From Candidatus Heimdallarchaeota archaeon (GTDB lineage Archaea; Asgardarchaeota; Heimdallarchaeia; Hodarchaeales; Hodarchaeaceae): 64,000 nt of DNA. The notes under the pieces were generated by a model. The model did not search any database, had not been told where the DNA came from, and saw only the letters and a program-made list of their open reading frames with translations. The translations under genes were made by a program, and so were the position numbers. This document shows positions 54,449 to 63,891 of the stretch, in pieces (the first letter of the stretch is position 1; each line of letters begins with the position of its first letter). Where the stretch lies: NCBI GenBank assembly GCA_011364965.1, contig RDOB01000004.1, positions 262,036-326,035 of the forward strand, read 5' to 3'.

Positions 54449-55338
54449 GGAAGGTTAATATTCAGAAGAATATAAAGGAAGAGGGCTAAAAAAGCGCTAA
54501 GGAGCGCTGAAGTCAAATTAACAAGATCATTATTAAGGAATGGGATACCTCGAATCAATTTTGTTGTATTCCCACAAGAATGAGATTTTTTCTCAGTTTC
54601 TTTTAGGCAATGCTCACAATAATAAATTGCTTGGATTGTAGCTCCTTCTATTGAATCAATCAATCCTCCTCCTAATCCAATAATAACCATTCCGAGAAAA
54701 AGAGGAAGAATGCATTTTTCATGTGGGTAGATAAATGAAAATGCACAACAATAAATTCCTGAGGTAAATGAGGATCCAATTATCCCTGAGATTGTACCAA
54801 TTAATGTTATTCCTCCACTAGTGCCAGAAGGTACAGTCTGAGAAAGTTTAGTAATTAACCTTGGTTTTTGAGGTGAAAATATTCCTAATTCGGTCATCCA
54901 TGTGTCTGACGTGTGAGTTGCAATCGCTGAAAAAGCTCCGAACAACCAAGGGGAGTTAAGAGGCATATTAGGTAGTCCAGCTGCCAAATTTGGGAAAAAA
55001 TCTATAACTAAATAAAGGAGGCCGAAGATAATTGAGGGAAAACTATTTGAAAACACTTGCCAACTATCTCTTTTTGTACCTTTCGCAAAATTTTCTAAAA
55101 TCTCCTTTTTATATGAAATTCTCCATTTTGAAATTACTGAAGAGCTTATAAAGAATGTAACAAACGCTATCCATAATATAGGTGAAATAATAAATATTAA
55201 CAAAGTTGCTATAGCCCCCGCGACTGTTCCTCCAGGTACAGTAAGGTATTCCTTTTTTAAAATTACGAACAAAAGTGGAAAGTTTAAAACAATTCCAATA
55301 ATTATCGATTGTAAAAGATATTCGATAATAGGTTCCAC
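54445..55338 (-). CDS. DUF92 membrane protein (VTE6-like)
   Basis: A 297-residue polytopic protein of the DUF92 family, seen from signatures THTSDTWMTELG and VPSGTSGGITLIGT and several hydrophobic helices. Plant VTE6 in this family phosphorylates phytyl phosphate, and archaeal members may act similarly on isoprenoid phosphates for lipid recycling; this is inference from the family. Residues about 240-255 carry a CEHC...C pair. It overlaps the kinase gene by 4 bases at the 3' ends. Confidence 0.8.
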   Translation of the reverse strand: MEPIIEYLLQSIIIGIVLNFPLLFVILKKEYLTVPGGTVAGAIATLLIFIISPILWIAFVTFFISSSVISKWRISYKKEILENFAKGTKRDSWQVFSNSFPSIIFGLLYLVIDFFPNLAAGLPNMPLNSPWLFGAFSAIATHTSDTWMTELGIFSPQKPRLITKLSQTVPSGTSGGITLIGTISGIIGSSFTSGIYCCAFSFIYPHEKCILPLFLGMVIIGLGGGLIDSIEGATIQAIYYCEHCLKETEKKSHSCGNTTKLIRGIPFLNNDLVNLTSALLSAFLALFLYILLNINLP

Positions 55339-55750
55339 TTTGGTTCAAATTTATTCTAATAATAATTCTATAATTTATTCTTTGTATGATAAAAATTTCA
55401 TTATTAAATTAGCATCGAATGATTTGGTAACATTATCTGTAAAATATACTCAAAAATAGATAAAAATAATAATTTGGTTGGATTATGAATCTTTTTTGTT
55501 CAAGTAGTATCAAATTTAAATTCAGCTTAATTTAGGTATAATTGCCTTCCTGTATGAGCTTTACTAGTCTTTGCATTTATTAAGACTAAATTTCCCAATT
55601 AAATGATGCTATTTAACTTTCTTACGGTAATTTATGGTTAGAGGTTTGAAATACGCGTTTTAATCCAACGATGGGTGATTATCCAGATATTATCTCTAGT
55701 GTGAGCATTTATCAGAAGGTAATAAAGTAACTTAAGAAGGGAACCAAATA
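55339..55750. promoter_or_regulatory. Gap upstream of rpoB
   Basis: About 410 bp without a supported gene. In most archaea a small rpoH gene precedes rpoB; no frame encoding Rpo5/RpoH was found here. A/T-rich stretches at 55435-55470 and 55600-55630 may be promoter elements. GAAGGGA lies about nine bases before the rpoB start. Confidence 0.45.
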
Positions 55751-58700
55751 TTGGATCAAATTTCCAACGATGATAAGTGGGAAGTCCTTAAATCCATGTA
55801 TAATGAATTTGGATTGGTAAGACAGCATCTTCATTCTTTTAATGAATTCGTTGAAAAGAAATTGAACGAAATCGTTCAAGAACGTCCTAAAATTGAACCC
55901 GATATTGAAGGCTTTTATGTTAAACTGGCAGGGATAGAAGTTGGTGAACCTTCAGTTAGAGAAGCTGATGGATCTGAAAGAGCAATACATCCAATGGAAG
56001 CCCGTATTCGTAATCTAATTTACTCTGCTCCATTGAACCTAAAAATGAGACCTGTTTATGTAACTGCAGGGGTTGAGGAAGAAAGGGAAGAAGTCATTGC
56101 ATATATTGGCCGTTTACCAATTATGTTAAAATCCAAATCATGTTTATTGTATAATTTGAATAGAGAAGAGTTAATCAGATTGGGTGAAGACCCTGAAGAC
56201 CCTGGCGGATACTTTATTGTAAATGGATCGGAGCGAGTGATTGTAACACAGGAATATCTGGTTTCTAATCGTGTACTCGTTGATGAAGGTAGAAAAGGCT
56301 CATCTACAACAGCAGTTGCTAAGGTTTTCAGTACCGTTGCTGGATTCCGTTCTTTAGTATCAGTTCAAAGAAGGAAAGATGGCAGGTTATTAGTTAATTT
56401 CTTCAGTGTTCCTCGACCATTACCTTTAGCAGTTTTGATTAAGGCTTTGGGAGTAACAATAGATCGTGATATTGCAAATCTCGTTTCTAATGATCCTGAA
56501 ATTATCCAAGAGTTACTTCCGACATTAAGAGAAGCTGCTGAAATCGTAGACCAAGAGGAAGCTTTAGATTTCATTGGTAAGAGGGTTGCTGTCGGACAAA
56601 CTCGTCAATATCGTATTTTAAGAGCGAAACAGGTTCTTGATAATTATCTTTTACCTCACGTTGGAAAAGATGAATCTTATAGAAGCCAAAAAGCACTTTA
56701 TTTGGCACAAATGTCTCTTAAAGTTATTGAACTCAACCTTGGTAGAATTGAAGCCGATGATAAAGATCATTATGCAAATAAACGTTTAAAATTAGCTGGA
56801 GAAATGCTTACTAGTCTATTCAGAGTTGCTTTCCATTCATTATATCGGGATATAAAGTATCAACTAGAGAAAGGAGCAAGAAGGGGAAAAATTCCTAATT
56901 TAAGAGTAGCTATGCGTGCAGATGTGATTACTGAGCGAATCCGACATGCCTTGGCTACTGGAAACTGGGTGGGAGGAAAAGCTGGTGTTTCGCAATTACT
57001 TGATCGTACAAATTACATGTCGACATATAGTCATTTGAGACGTGTAATTAGTCCGTTGATACGTAGCCAAGCACATTTTGAAGCGAGAGATCTCCATGCC
57101 ACTCATTGGGGGAAAATCTGTCCAAATGAGACTCCTGAAGGACCAAATTGCGGATTAGTTAAAAATCTCGCAATGCAAGCCTATATATCAATTGGATCCC
57201 CTGAAAAACCTGTAAAAGACTTCATTTTCAATAATTGTGATATTACACCGGTCGAAGAATCAATAGATCATGCTGGAATACATATTCTTCTTAATGGTAA
57301 CCTGATATGCACTACTCGAAAACCTGATGAAACATTCCATCTTATTCGAGAAGCTCGTCGGACATCTAAGCTTCATCCTGAGATTAATCTTGCATATTTT
57401 CCCGAGAATCGTGTCATTTCTATAAACACCGATGAGGGTAGAGTTAGACGTCCATTAATTATTCTAGATAAAGCTAAGGAAGGATCAAAGTTAGCCTCTG
57501 TTCCTCGTCTGAAGGTACATCACATCGAAAAACTCAGAAAGAAAGATCTGACCTTTTCGGATCTAGTGAACGATGGTATCATTGAGTTCCTTGATGCAGA
57601 AGAAGAAGAAAATGCATACATTGCCATGACATTTGAAGAGATTGAAGCGGGGCATACTCATGTTGAAATATCCCCCTCTGCTATTCTTGGAATATGTGCT
57701 TCGATTATTCCATATGCTGAACATAACCAATCACCTAGGAATACTTACGAAGCAGGAATGACGAAACAAGCTCTTGGTTTATATGCCTCGAATTTTTATT
57801 TTAGGACTGATAGACGTGCTCATATTTTACAAGCTCCTCAGATTCCTCTCGTAGGTAGCAAAGCAATGGATGTAATCGGTTTTAATGACCGACCTGCAGG
57901 ACAGAATTTCATTGTGGCAATTTTAAGTTTTCAGGGTTATAATATTGAAGATGCTATCATCTTAAACAGAGCCAGTGTCGAGCGGGGATTAGCTCGTAGT
58001 CATTTCTTCCGATCTTACGTTGCTGAAGAGAAAAAATATCTTGGTGGTCAGGAAGATCGGTTTGAAATTCCCCAGAAGGGGGTTCGCGGTTACAGAGCCA
58101 AGGAAGTTTATCGTCATCTTAGTGAAGTTGACGGAATAATCGACCCTGAGATTGAAGTTGGAGGAGGAGATATACTAGTTGGCAGGACATCTCGTCCTAG
58201 ATTCTTGGAAGAATATATTGAGCTAGAATCCCTAGAATCCTCAACTCCCCAACGTCGTGAAACAAGTATTGCCATTCGTCATGGAGAAAAAGGTATTGTA
58301 GATGGAGTCATATTAACCGAAACTTCTGAGGGGAGCACATTGGTGAAAATTAAAGTTCGTGATCAGCGAATTCCTGAGTTAGGGGATAAATTTGCGTCTC
58401 GTCATGGACAAAAAGGAATTATTGGTCATATTGTCCCTCAAACTGATATGCCATTTACTGAGGAAGGAATTGTGCCTGATTTAATCATTAATCCCCACGC
58501 TATTCCGAGTAGAATGACCGTAGGACAGATCATCGAATGTATGAGTGCAATCGTCGCCTGTTATGATGGTAAACAAATCGATGCGACTCTTTTTGAGTCT
58601 CCAGATCCTGAAGATATAGCAAGTAGTTTGAGGAAGTTAGGATTCCATCCTTATGCGGAGTCAGTAATGTATGACGGAATAAATGGACAAATGCTTCCTG

Positions 58701-59125
58701 CTCGTATATTCATTGGACCCACTTATTATCAGAAACTCCATCATCTCGTTGCAGATAAAATTCATGCTCGTGCACGAGGTCCCATCCAGATTTTAACTAG
58801 GCAACCAACAGAAGGACGTGCTCGTGAAGGTGGATTACGTTTTGGGGAAATGGAGCGTGATTGTTTAATAGGTCACGGTGCTGCTTTATTACTTAAAGAA
58901 AGACTGCTTGAGGAATCTGATAAAACTGAAATTTTCATTTGTGAGAAGTGTGGTTTAATTGCTACATGGGATCGAAAAAAGGATCAGACTTATTGTAGTG
59001 TATGTGGCAACGTAGATACAGGGATTTACAAAATTGCGATATCTTATGCTTTTAAACTACTATTGCAGGAATTGATGTCATTAACTATCAAACCTCAACT
59101 GATTTTAACTGACTCTACACATTAA
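55751..59125 (+). CDS. rpoB: RNA polymerase subunit B (single chain)
   Basis: Second-largest RNA polymerase subunit, 1124 residues in one unsplit chain, unlike the B'/B'' split of many methanogens and halophiles. It contains the fork and active-centre segments (GYNIEDAIILNRASVERG, GDKFASRHGQKGIIG), the switch-region PTEGRAREGGLRFGEMERDC, and a C-terminal zinc clamp CEKCG...CSVCGN. The start is TTG. It is followed 14 bp later by secE rather than by rpoA1, which is unusual. Confidence 0.96.
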   Translation: MDQISNDDKWEVLKSMYNEFGLVRQHLHSFNEFVEKKLNEIVQERPKIEPDIEGFYVKLAGIEVGEPSVREADGSERAIHPMEARIRNLIYSAPLNLKMRPVYVTAGVEEEREEVIAYIGRLPIMLKSKSCLLYNLNREELIRLGEDPEDPGGYFIVNGSERVIVTQEYLVSNRVLVDEGRKGSSTTAVAKVFSTVAGFRSLVSVQRRKDGRLLVNFFSVPRPLPLAVLIKALGVTIDRDIANLVSNDPEIIQELLPTLREAAEIVDQEEALDFIGKRVAVGQTRQYRILRAKQVLDNYLLPHVGKDESYRSQKALYLAQMSLKVIELNLGRIEADDKDHYANKRLKLAGEMLTSLFRVAFHSLYRDIKYQLEKGARRGKIPNLRVAMRADVITERIRHALATGNWVGGKAGVSQLLDRTNYMSTYSHLRRVISPLIRSQAHFEARDLHATHWGKICPNETPEGPNCGLVKNLAMQAYISIGSPEKPVKDFIFNNCDITPVEESIDHAGIHILLNGNLICTTRKPDETFHLIREARRTSKLHPEINLAYFPENRVISINTDEGRVRRPLIILDKAKEGSKLASVPRLKVHHIEKLRKKDLTFSDLVNDGIIEFLDAEEEENAYIAMTFEEIEAGHTHVEISPSAILGICASIIPYAEHNQSPRNTYEAGMTKQALGLYASNFYFRTDRRAHILQAPQIPLVGSKAMDVIGFNDRPAGQNFIVAILSFQGYNIEDAIILNRASVERGLARSHFFRSYVAEEKKYLGGQEDRFEIPQKGVRGYRAKEVYRHLSEVDGIIDPEIEVGGGDILVGRTSRPRFLEEYIELESLESSTPQRRETSIAIRHGEKGIVDGVILTETSEGSTLVKIKVRDQRIPELGDKFASRHGQKGIIGHIVPQTDMPFTEEGIVPDLIINPHAIPSRMTVGQIIECMSAIVACYDGKQIDATLFESPDPEDIASSLRKLGFHPYAESVMYDGINGQMLPARIFIGPTYYQKLHHLVADKIHARARGPIQILTRQPTEGRAREGGLRFGEMERDCLIGHGAALLLKERLLEESDKTEIFICEKCGLIATWDRKKDQTYCSVCGNVDTGIYKIAISYAFKLLLQELMSLTIKPQLILTDSTH

Positions 59126-59139
59126 ACTGAGGAATAATC

Positions 59140-59343
59140 ATGTCTATTGATACAAGTCGAATGGGAACAGCTAGTTTTTATAAAAGGGCCATGAGGATAT
59201 TAAAGCTTGCTAAAAAACCAGATAGAGGAGAAGTTTTTCTTGTTATAAAAATAACAGCTGCAGGAATGGCTATTTTGGGGTTAATTGCTTATTTAATTAG
59301 AATCGTGGTTTATGGTATCGTTTTACAAAATCCTTTGAATTAA
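59140..59343 (+). CDS. secE: Protein translocase subunit SecE (Sec61 gamma)
   Basis: A 67-residue protein with an amphipathic N-terminal helix (FYKRAMRILKLAKKPDRGEV) and one membrane helix (residues about 41-62), as in Sec61 gamma. Placed between rpoB and spt5, and likely in one operon, because secE-spt5 is a conserved archaeal pair. Confidence 0.92.
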   Translation: MSIDTSRMGTASFYKRAMRILKLAKKPDRGEVFLVIKITAAGMAILGLIAYLIRIVVYGIVLQNPLN

Positions 59344-59384
59344 AAATTGCTAGATTGAACTTATCCATGTTAAAGGTGAATTCA

Positions 59385-59861
59385 TTGTTAGATAGGGTTG
59401 GTGTTTATTGTTATAAGGTTAAAAAGGGACAAGAATTCAATGCAGCGGAAATAATTGAGAAACGTGCCGAACTATTTAATTATAACATTAAAGCTGTTCT
59501 TGTAACAGAAATTCTTGGATATCTCTTCATCGAAGGGGATATTCAAGATATTATCAAAGCAGTAGAAAATGCTCATTACATAGGGAAACAGTTAGGTCGT
59601 GTTCCTGTCTCTGAATTAGAAGGACAATTGATTCCAACTCCTGTTATTGAAGGTCTAAAGAAGGGTGATATAGTAGAAATCGTGGATGGACCATTTAAAG
59701 GGAGTCAAGCGAAGATTTCTTCTATTTATCAAGCTAGGGAAGAAATTACGGTTGATCTTCTTACTAGTAGTGTTACAATTCCTATTGTTCTCCACGCTGA
59801 CTCTGTTAAGTTAATTGAAGCAAGCGAAGAAGAAGAATCGGAAGAAAGTGACTATCTCTAG
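59385..59861 (+). CDS. spt5: Transcription elongation factor Spt5
   Basis: Archaeal NusG/Spt5, which binds the RNA polymerase clamp with Spt4. The NGN domain occupies the first 85 residues and the KOW domain is KKGDIVEIVDGPFKGSQAKI. A Glu/Ser-rich acidic tail ends the protein, unlike most archaeal forms. TTG 59385 is chosen since AAGGTGA lies five bases upstream; ATG 59367 and TTG 59355 are in frame and would add residues unlike the family. Confidence 0.88.
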   Translation: MLDRVGVYCYKVKKGQEFNAAEIIEKRAELFNYNIKAVLVTEILGYLFIEGDIQDIIKAVENAHYIGKQLGRVPVSELEGQLIPTPVIEGLKKGDIVEIVDGPFKGSQAKISSIYQAREEITVDLLTSSVTIPIVLHADSVKLIEASEEEESEESDYL

Positions 59862-60056
59862 ACTAGTAGCTCTAAAAGTAGCAAGATTTCTCATATTCTC
59901 GAATACCAACAAAGGATCTTTTTATGATAGTTCATACTCAAGGTACGGTACTCCTTATTAATACTGGAAAAAAAAGCCTCTTTGTCAAATGTAGGTATCG
60001 AGAGTGCCAGAAGTATCATATCTACAAATAAAAAAATGAATTGAAAGGTGAACCGA

Positions 60057-60947
60057 ATGGCAGTAGCAGTAATAGAGTCAAAACTGGGCTACAAAAAGAA
60101 AGCTGCCCAAATTGATGAAATAGTGCAGTTAGCTCAACAGAACTCTGTTATAGGTATCGTAAGCTTAAGTGGAATTAGCTCTAAAGCCCTTCAAGGAATC
60201 AGATCTTCATTGAGATCTGCTAAAGAGGCACAAGCATCTATTAAAGTTCTAAAAAATACCCTAAAATCAATAGCATTAGAAAAAATCTCTCAAACGACCG
60301 ATAAAAAAGACATTACTCAATTAATTCCCTATATTAACGGTTCTTGCGCGTTTGTATTCTCAAATACAAATCCTTTCAAGCTTCAACAATTTTTAAACAA
60401 AAATCAGGTTCCAGCTCCAGCTAGACCAGGACAGATCTCTCCTGTTGATGTGTTCGTACCTGAGGGTCTCACAAATTTAGATCCTGGTCCCATAATAAGT
60501 GAATTGGGAGCGATTGGCTTACAAACTCGTATAGAAAAAGGTAAGATAAGGATTGTAAAAACTAGCAAGGTCCTCTCGAAAGATGAAACAGTTACAGAAT
60601 CTCATGCAGCAGTTTTAGCTCGTCTTGGTATTCAACCATTCAAAGTCGGATTAAAGCTAGAAGTTGCTTTAGAGAAAGGAAGTATTCTTGATACTGATAT
60701 TTTAGATGTTAATGAGGAAAAAATTCTTTCAGATTTGAAATCTGCTTATATGGAAGCGTTATCTCTTGCAGTTAATCCTCAAGTTGCTTATTATACTGAA
60801 GCTACTATCCCTATCCTCTTGCAAAGGGCAATTTCATCAGCCAAGTTTCTTGCTCTTGAATCAGGTTATGTTTCAAAAGACACTATTGATGTTTTAATTG
60901 CACGCGCGACAAAAGAAGCAAAAATATTGAAAGATTTAACTTCTTAA
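60057..60947 (+). CDS. rpl10: Ribosomal protein uL10 (P0)
   Basis: The stalk base protein that anchors L12/P1. At 296 residues it contains the rRNA-binding domain, the archaeal/eukaryotic insertion (GPIISELGAIGLQTRIEKGKI), and helices for L12 binding near the C-terminus. The Ala/Gly-linked acidic tail that most archaeal P0 proteins share with L12 is missing, and no L12 gene follows. ATG 60057 has AAGGTGA upstream. It overlaps convergent ftsY by 12 bases. Confidence 0.92.
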   Translation: MAVAVIESKLGYKKKAAQIDEIVQLAQQNSVIGIVSLSGISSKALQGIRSSLRSAKEAQASIKVLKNTLKSIALEKISQTTDKKDITQLIPYINGSCAFVFSNTNPFKLQQFLNKNQVPAPARPGQISPVDVFVPEGLTNLDPGPIISELGAIGLQTRIEKGKIRIVKTSKVLSKDETVTESHAAVLARLGIQPFKVGLKLEVALEKGSILDTDILDVNEEKILSDLKSAYMEALSLAVNPQVAYYTEATIPILLQRAISSAKFLALESGYVSKDTIDVLIARATKEAKILKDLTS

Positions 60948-61862
60948 AATCTGGTTGACATATTCTTGGGGATTAAATTCCTCTAAATCTTTATAGTTTT
61001 GTCCTGTACCAATAAATAGAATTGGTACTCCTTCTGTTGCGAAAGTTGCAGACAATATAGCCCCCCCACGAGTGTCTGCGTCCATTTTTGTGAGAATTAT
61101 TCCAGTCAAAGGAATTTCTTTGTTAAAATCCCTAGCTTGTTGAGTGGCATCATTTCCCGCTAATGCATCTACAATTAATATAGCATAATCAGGATTCGAT
61201 ACTCTGTGAATTTTTTTCATTTCTTGCATGAGATCTTTGTTGATGGCCATACGACCTGATGTATCAATTATTACTGCGTCAGCATATTTTGAAGTTGCAT
61301 GAGAAATAGCATCAAAAGCTACAGCTGCTGAATCACTCCCATATTTCCCTGAAATTAATTTAACTCCTACTTTTTCTGAATGTATTTTTAGCTGCTCTTG
61401 AGCTCCTGAACGAAATGTATCACTCGCAGCTAATACAACTTTATAACCACGATTTTTCAGTAGATAAGCAAACTTAGCTATTGTAGTTGTTTTTCCTGTT
61501 CCATTAATTCCTAAGAAAAGGAAAACAAGAGGTCTCTTCTTAGAGTTTGTGGAAATTTGCTTTTTACGATCTTCCAAATCATTAAAAATGTTCTTTGTAA
61601 CTTTGGGTGTAAGGATTTGAATTAAAATTGGTTTTGCAGATTGAGGAATCATCTTTGAAAGATCTGAAAACCTTGGAGCTCGTGTTCCTAAAAGGTTTTC
61701 CGTAAGCCTTTTTGAAACTTCTTTTGCTACCTCAAGAGAAACATCATTTGAGATAAGAAGGAGTTCAAATTCTCTTATTGCTTTTCGTATGTTTTTCTCA
61801 TTAACCTCATATGTCTTAACCTTTTTAAGAAATGATGCAACTCCTTTTTTTAATACTGACAT
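60936..61862 (-). CDS. ftsY: SRP receptor FtsY
   Basis: Membrane-associated GTPase that docks SRP54. A helical N domain (about 1-95) is followed by the G domain: GINGTGKTT near residue 100, DTFRSGAQEQL, DTSGRMAIN, and TKMDADTRGG. It lacks the long acidic A domain of bacterial FtsY, as usual for archaea. Last gene of the L39e-L31e-eIF6-LX-prefoldin-ftsY cluster, a conserved archaeal order. Confidence 0.95.
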   Translation of the reverse strand: MSVLKKGVASFLKKVKTYEVNEKNIRKAIREFELLLISNDVSLEVAKEVSKRLTENLLGTRAPRFSDLSKMIPQSAKPILIQILTPKVTKNIFNDLEDRKKQISTNSKKRPLVFLFLGINGTGKTTTIAKFAYLLKNRGYKVVLAASDTFRSGAQEQLKIHSEKVGVKLISGKYGSDSAAVAFDAISHATSKYADAVIIDTSGRMAINKDLMQEMKKIHRVSNPDYAILIVDALAGNDATQQARDFNKEIPLTGIILTKMDADTRGGAILSATFATEGVPILFIGTGQNYKDLEEFNPQEYVNQILRS

Positions 61863-61933
61863 TGATGTATTCCTCTAAAAGCAAATACAACTCCAATTTT
61901 ATCCTGGGAGTGATAAAATCACGGATTTAGAAG

Positions 61934-62374
61934 TCAAATCAATCCATGTTGTTGGCCTAACAATAAAAGCTCTTGTCTTCTTTCATTTAAAAGATTAACA
62001 AACTGAGAATATTGCTCTTGGATTTTCTTCCTACTGCTCTCTAAATTCTCTAATTGATTTTTACTTCGTTCCTCGGCTTCTTGTAGGGTTGATTTAAGAG
62101 AAATGCCTGATCCTAATGATACTATAACATTATATGGCTCGTCAACCGTGCACAAAATCGAACTAGATCCTCCAATTGGTACCATGATATGGTCTCCTTT
62201 ATTTTTCGTCTTCAAAATGTTTTGAGTATTTATTGAATCATTTATTGATCCAATAGCTCTGGATAGGAGAACCATTTGTTGTTCTATGGCATTAAGATTT
62301 GTTTGAAGTTGCTCAATTTCGTTTTGGAGTTCTCTTATTCGATTTACAATGTCTGAGCTAATTTTATTTGACAT
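61934..62374 (-). CDS. pfdA: Prefoldin alpha subunit
   Basis: A 146-residue chaperone subunit: two coiled-coil helices (residues about 5-50 and 95-140) joined by a beta-hairpin region with MVPIGGSSSI and VIVSLGSGI. Works with the beta subunit as a hexamer that hands unfolded proteins to the thermosome. ATG 62374 is chosen because GAGG lies ten bases upstream; it directly follows the LX stop. Confidence 0.88.
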   Translation of the reverse strand: MSNKISSDIVNRIRELQNEIEQLQTNLNAIEQQMVLLSRAIGSINDSINTQNILKTKNKGDHIMVPIGGSSSILCTVDEPYNVIVSLGSGISLKSTLQEAEERSKNQLENLESSRKKIQEQYSQFVNLLNERRQELLLLGQQHGLI

Positions 62375-62378
62375 TAAA

Positions 62379-62645
62379 TCATTCCTCAATCGGAATTTTG
62401 AAATCAGAAGTAATTATTTTCTTTACAAGGGGGTCCGTAACCTCTTCCAGAGAGATTATATGAATTGATTCAATTTTTATCTGATGTCTTTTTAATCGAT
62501 TTCGACTACCAAGCTCAGAATATAGTTTTCTTTTTGCTTGCTCCTCTGTTAACGCACAAATCTCTTTTGAAAAGCTTCCAATTTCTTTTCTTTTTCTAAA
62601 ATTCCCCACAATCCTATAAATTGTTACAGATGGTTCTGCATTCAT
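62379..62645 (-). CDS. rpl20A: Ribosomal protein LX (eL20/L18a-type)
   Basis: An 88-residue large-subunit protein specific to archaea and related to eukaryotic eL20 (L18a). The family core is KRKLYSELGSRNRLKRHQIKIESI. The position between eIF6 and prefoldin alpha is its standard archaeal place. Confidence 0.88.
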   Translation of the reverse strand: MNAEPSVTIYRIVGNFRKRKEIGSFSKEICALTEEQAKRKLYSELGSRNRLKRHQIKIESIHIISLEEVTDPLVKKIITSDFKIPIEE

Positions 62646-62730
62646 ATTTTTACACCTTTCTATGATTTTCTATTCCATTAATAGATGAATTATCTAATAT
62701 TTAATTTTATTAGGGACATTTGACTAAAGG

Positions 62731-63384
62731 TTATAAGGAAAAACACCTCGTTATTTCCATTATCTCAATACCTGTTGTCTCTCTTCCTACAAGAATCCCT
62801 TTAGTATTTCCTAATATACCTGAAGCTACAAATTCTGACCCTTTATTAATACTACTTATGCCAACCTTCTTTAATTTCAAAATTTCCTTCATACGCAGAG
62901 TGTCTTCTTCAGATGCGAGTGGTGTAAATACTCCCCCATAATTTGTTATATATGCTAAACTTCCAACTAGATCTGAATTTACTATGGTTCCTGTTTCTAA
63001 AGGTATATTCAAAACATCTGAAATATTTTTCCTAATATTCTTGGGTACCACAGGAGAGATTATTCCCGCATAATCGTTTGCTAATACGACATTCCCAAAA
63101 GCAAAAAACTCTGAAGATTTATAAATAGGTAAATCAGTCTTTTTTAATTGTTCCAGGACTTCTTCACTGATAACATTCGAAACTACAATTCCATGTGAAT
63201 TTGCTATAGCTAACGATCCTATAATATTTTCAGCTACTTTGATAGTTTTAACTTTAAGTACTCTTTCAATCAGTTGTTTCAAAGTGTCTGGCGCCAAAAT
63301 GGGGAGGAAAATGAAGTTTTCTGTTGAAAGCATGGAGACTCCAATATGTATATTCCCTAGAAAGTCAGCAAATTCAAATTCCAT
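62731..63384 (-). CDS. eif6: Translation initiation factor aIF6
   Basis: An anti-association factor that binds the large subunit. The five-fold pentein repeat is visible in recurring strands such as ANSHGIVVSN, ANDYAGIISP, ITNYGGVFTP and NTKGILVGRETTG. The protein is 217 residues from ATG 63384, matching the usual N-terminus; an ATG five codons upstream (63399) is possible. Confidence 0.93.
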   Translation of the reverse strand: MEFEFADFLGNIHIGVSMLSTENFIFLPILAPDTLKQLIERVLKVKTIKVAENIIGSLAIANSHGIVVSNVISEEVLEQLKKTDLPIYKSSEFFAFGNVVLANDYAGIISPVVPKNIRKNISDVLNIPLETGTIVNSDLVGSLAYITNYGGVFTPLASEEDTLRMKEILKLKKVGISSINKGSEFVASGILGNTKGILVGRETTGIEIMEITRCFSL

Positions 63385-63427
63385 GTTGGGAACCCCCATT
63401 GATTTTTATATGTTAGCGTTATAAAAT

Positions 63428-63709
63428 TTAATATCCAAGATAAACTGTTACAACATCTTCCTCTGTTTTAACAGCTCTAATTCGTATTTTTCGAGGCGGT
63501 TTTTGAATTCCTCTTGACCACATGAATTCATTCACTTCACTGTCAATAATAATGTCTTCACATCTGAGATGGCGTTTTATAAATGCCCTGAGGTGTCTCA
63601 TTGCCCGTGGGGTTCTTTTAGTTCTAGGAATTCGTCGACCATAGACAACTTTGCTAAAAGGAACTGTATAGATTCTTTCCTCAATTATATTTTCAGCTTG
63701 TTCACTCAT
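63428..63709 (-). CDS. rpl31e: Ribosomal protein eL31
   Basis: A 93-residue large-subunit protein of archaea and eukaryotes. Recognisable by IYTVPFSKVVYGRRIPRTKRTPRAM (read in parts), RAFIKRHLR and MWSRGIQKPPRKIRIRA. It lies about 15 bp after the L39e stop, so the two are co-transcribed. Confidence 0.95.
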   Translation of the reverse strand: MSEQAENIIEERIYTVPFSKVVYGRRIPRTKRTPRAMRHLRAFIKRHLRCEDIIIDSEVNEFMWSRGIQKPPRKIRIRAVKTEEDVVTVYLGY

Positions 63710-63724
63710 TAAAAATCCCTATCC

Positions 63725-63880
63725 TTATGGTTTTATTTTATTGGATCTCCATTGTCGTCTTTTTGGATGTCTCGTAAATCTTCTTGAAGTCTTCATGATA
63801 ACCCAAGTCGGAACTGTTTGATTGGATCTTCCAACTTTAGCAAGTCGAATTTTCTTTGGATATGGTTTATATCTCGCCAT
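63725..63880 (-). CDS. rpl39e: Ribosomal protein eL39
   Basis: A 51-residue, very basic protein lining the exit tunnel. Diagnostic segments are [19 protein letters not shown] and [18 protein letters not shown] at 63880 with GGAGAG upstream. Too short for ordinary gene finding, but unmistakable in sequence and in its place before eL31. Confidence 0.95.
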   Translation of the reverse strand: MARYKPYPKKIRLAKVGRSNQTVPTWVIMKTSRRFTRHPKRRQWRSNKIKP

Positions 63881-63891
63881 TTTTTTCTCTC

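Noticed and set aside
55751-59125. Split or intein-containing rpoB
   Set aside because: The frame is continuous with all conserved segments in order and normal length; no intein motifs.
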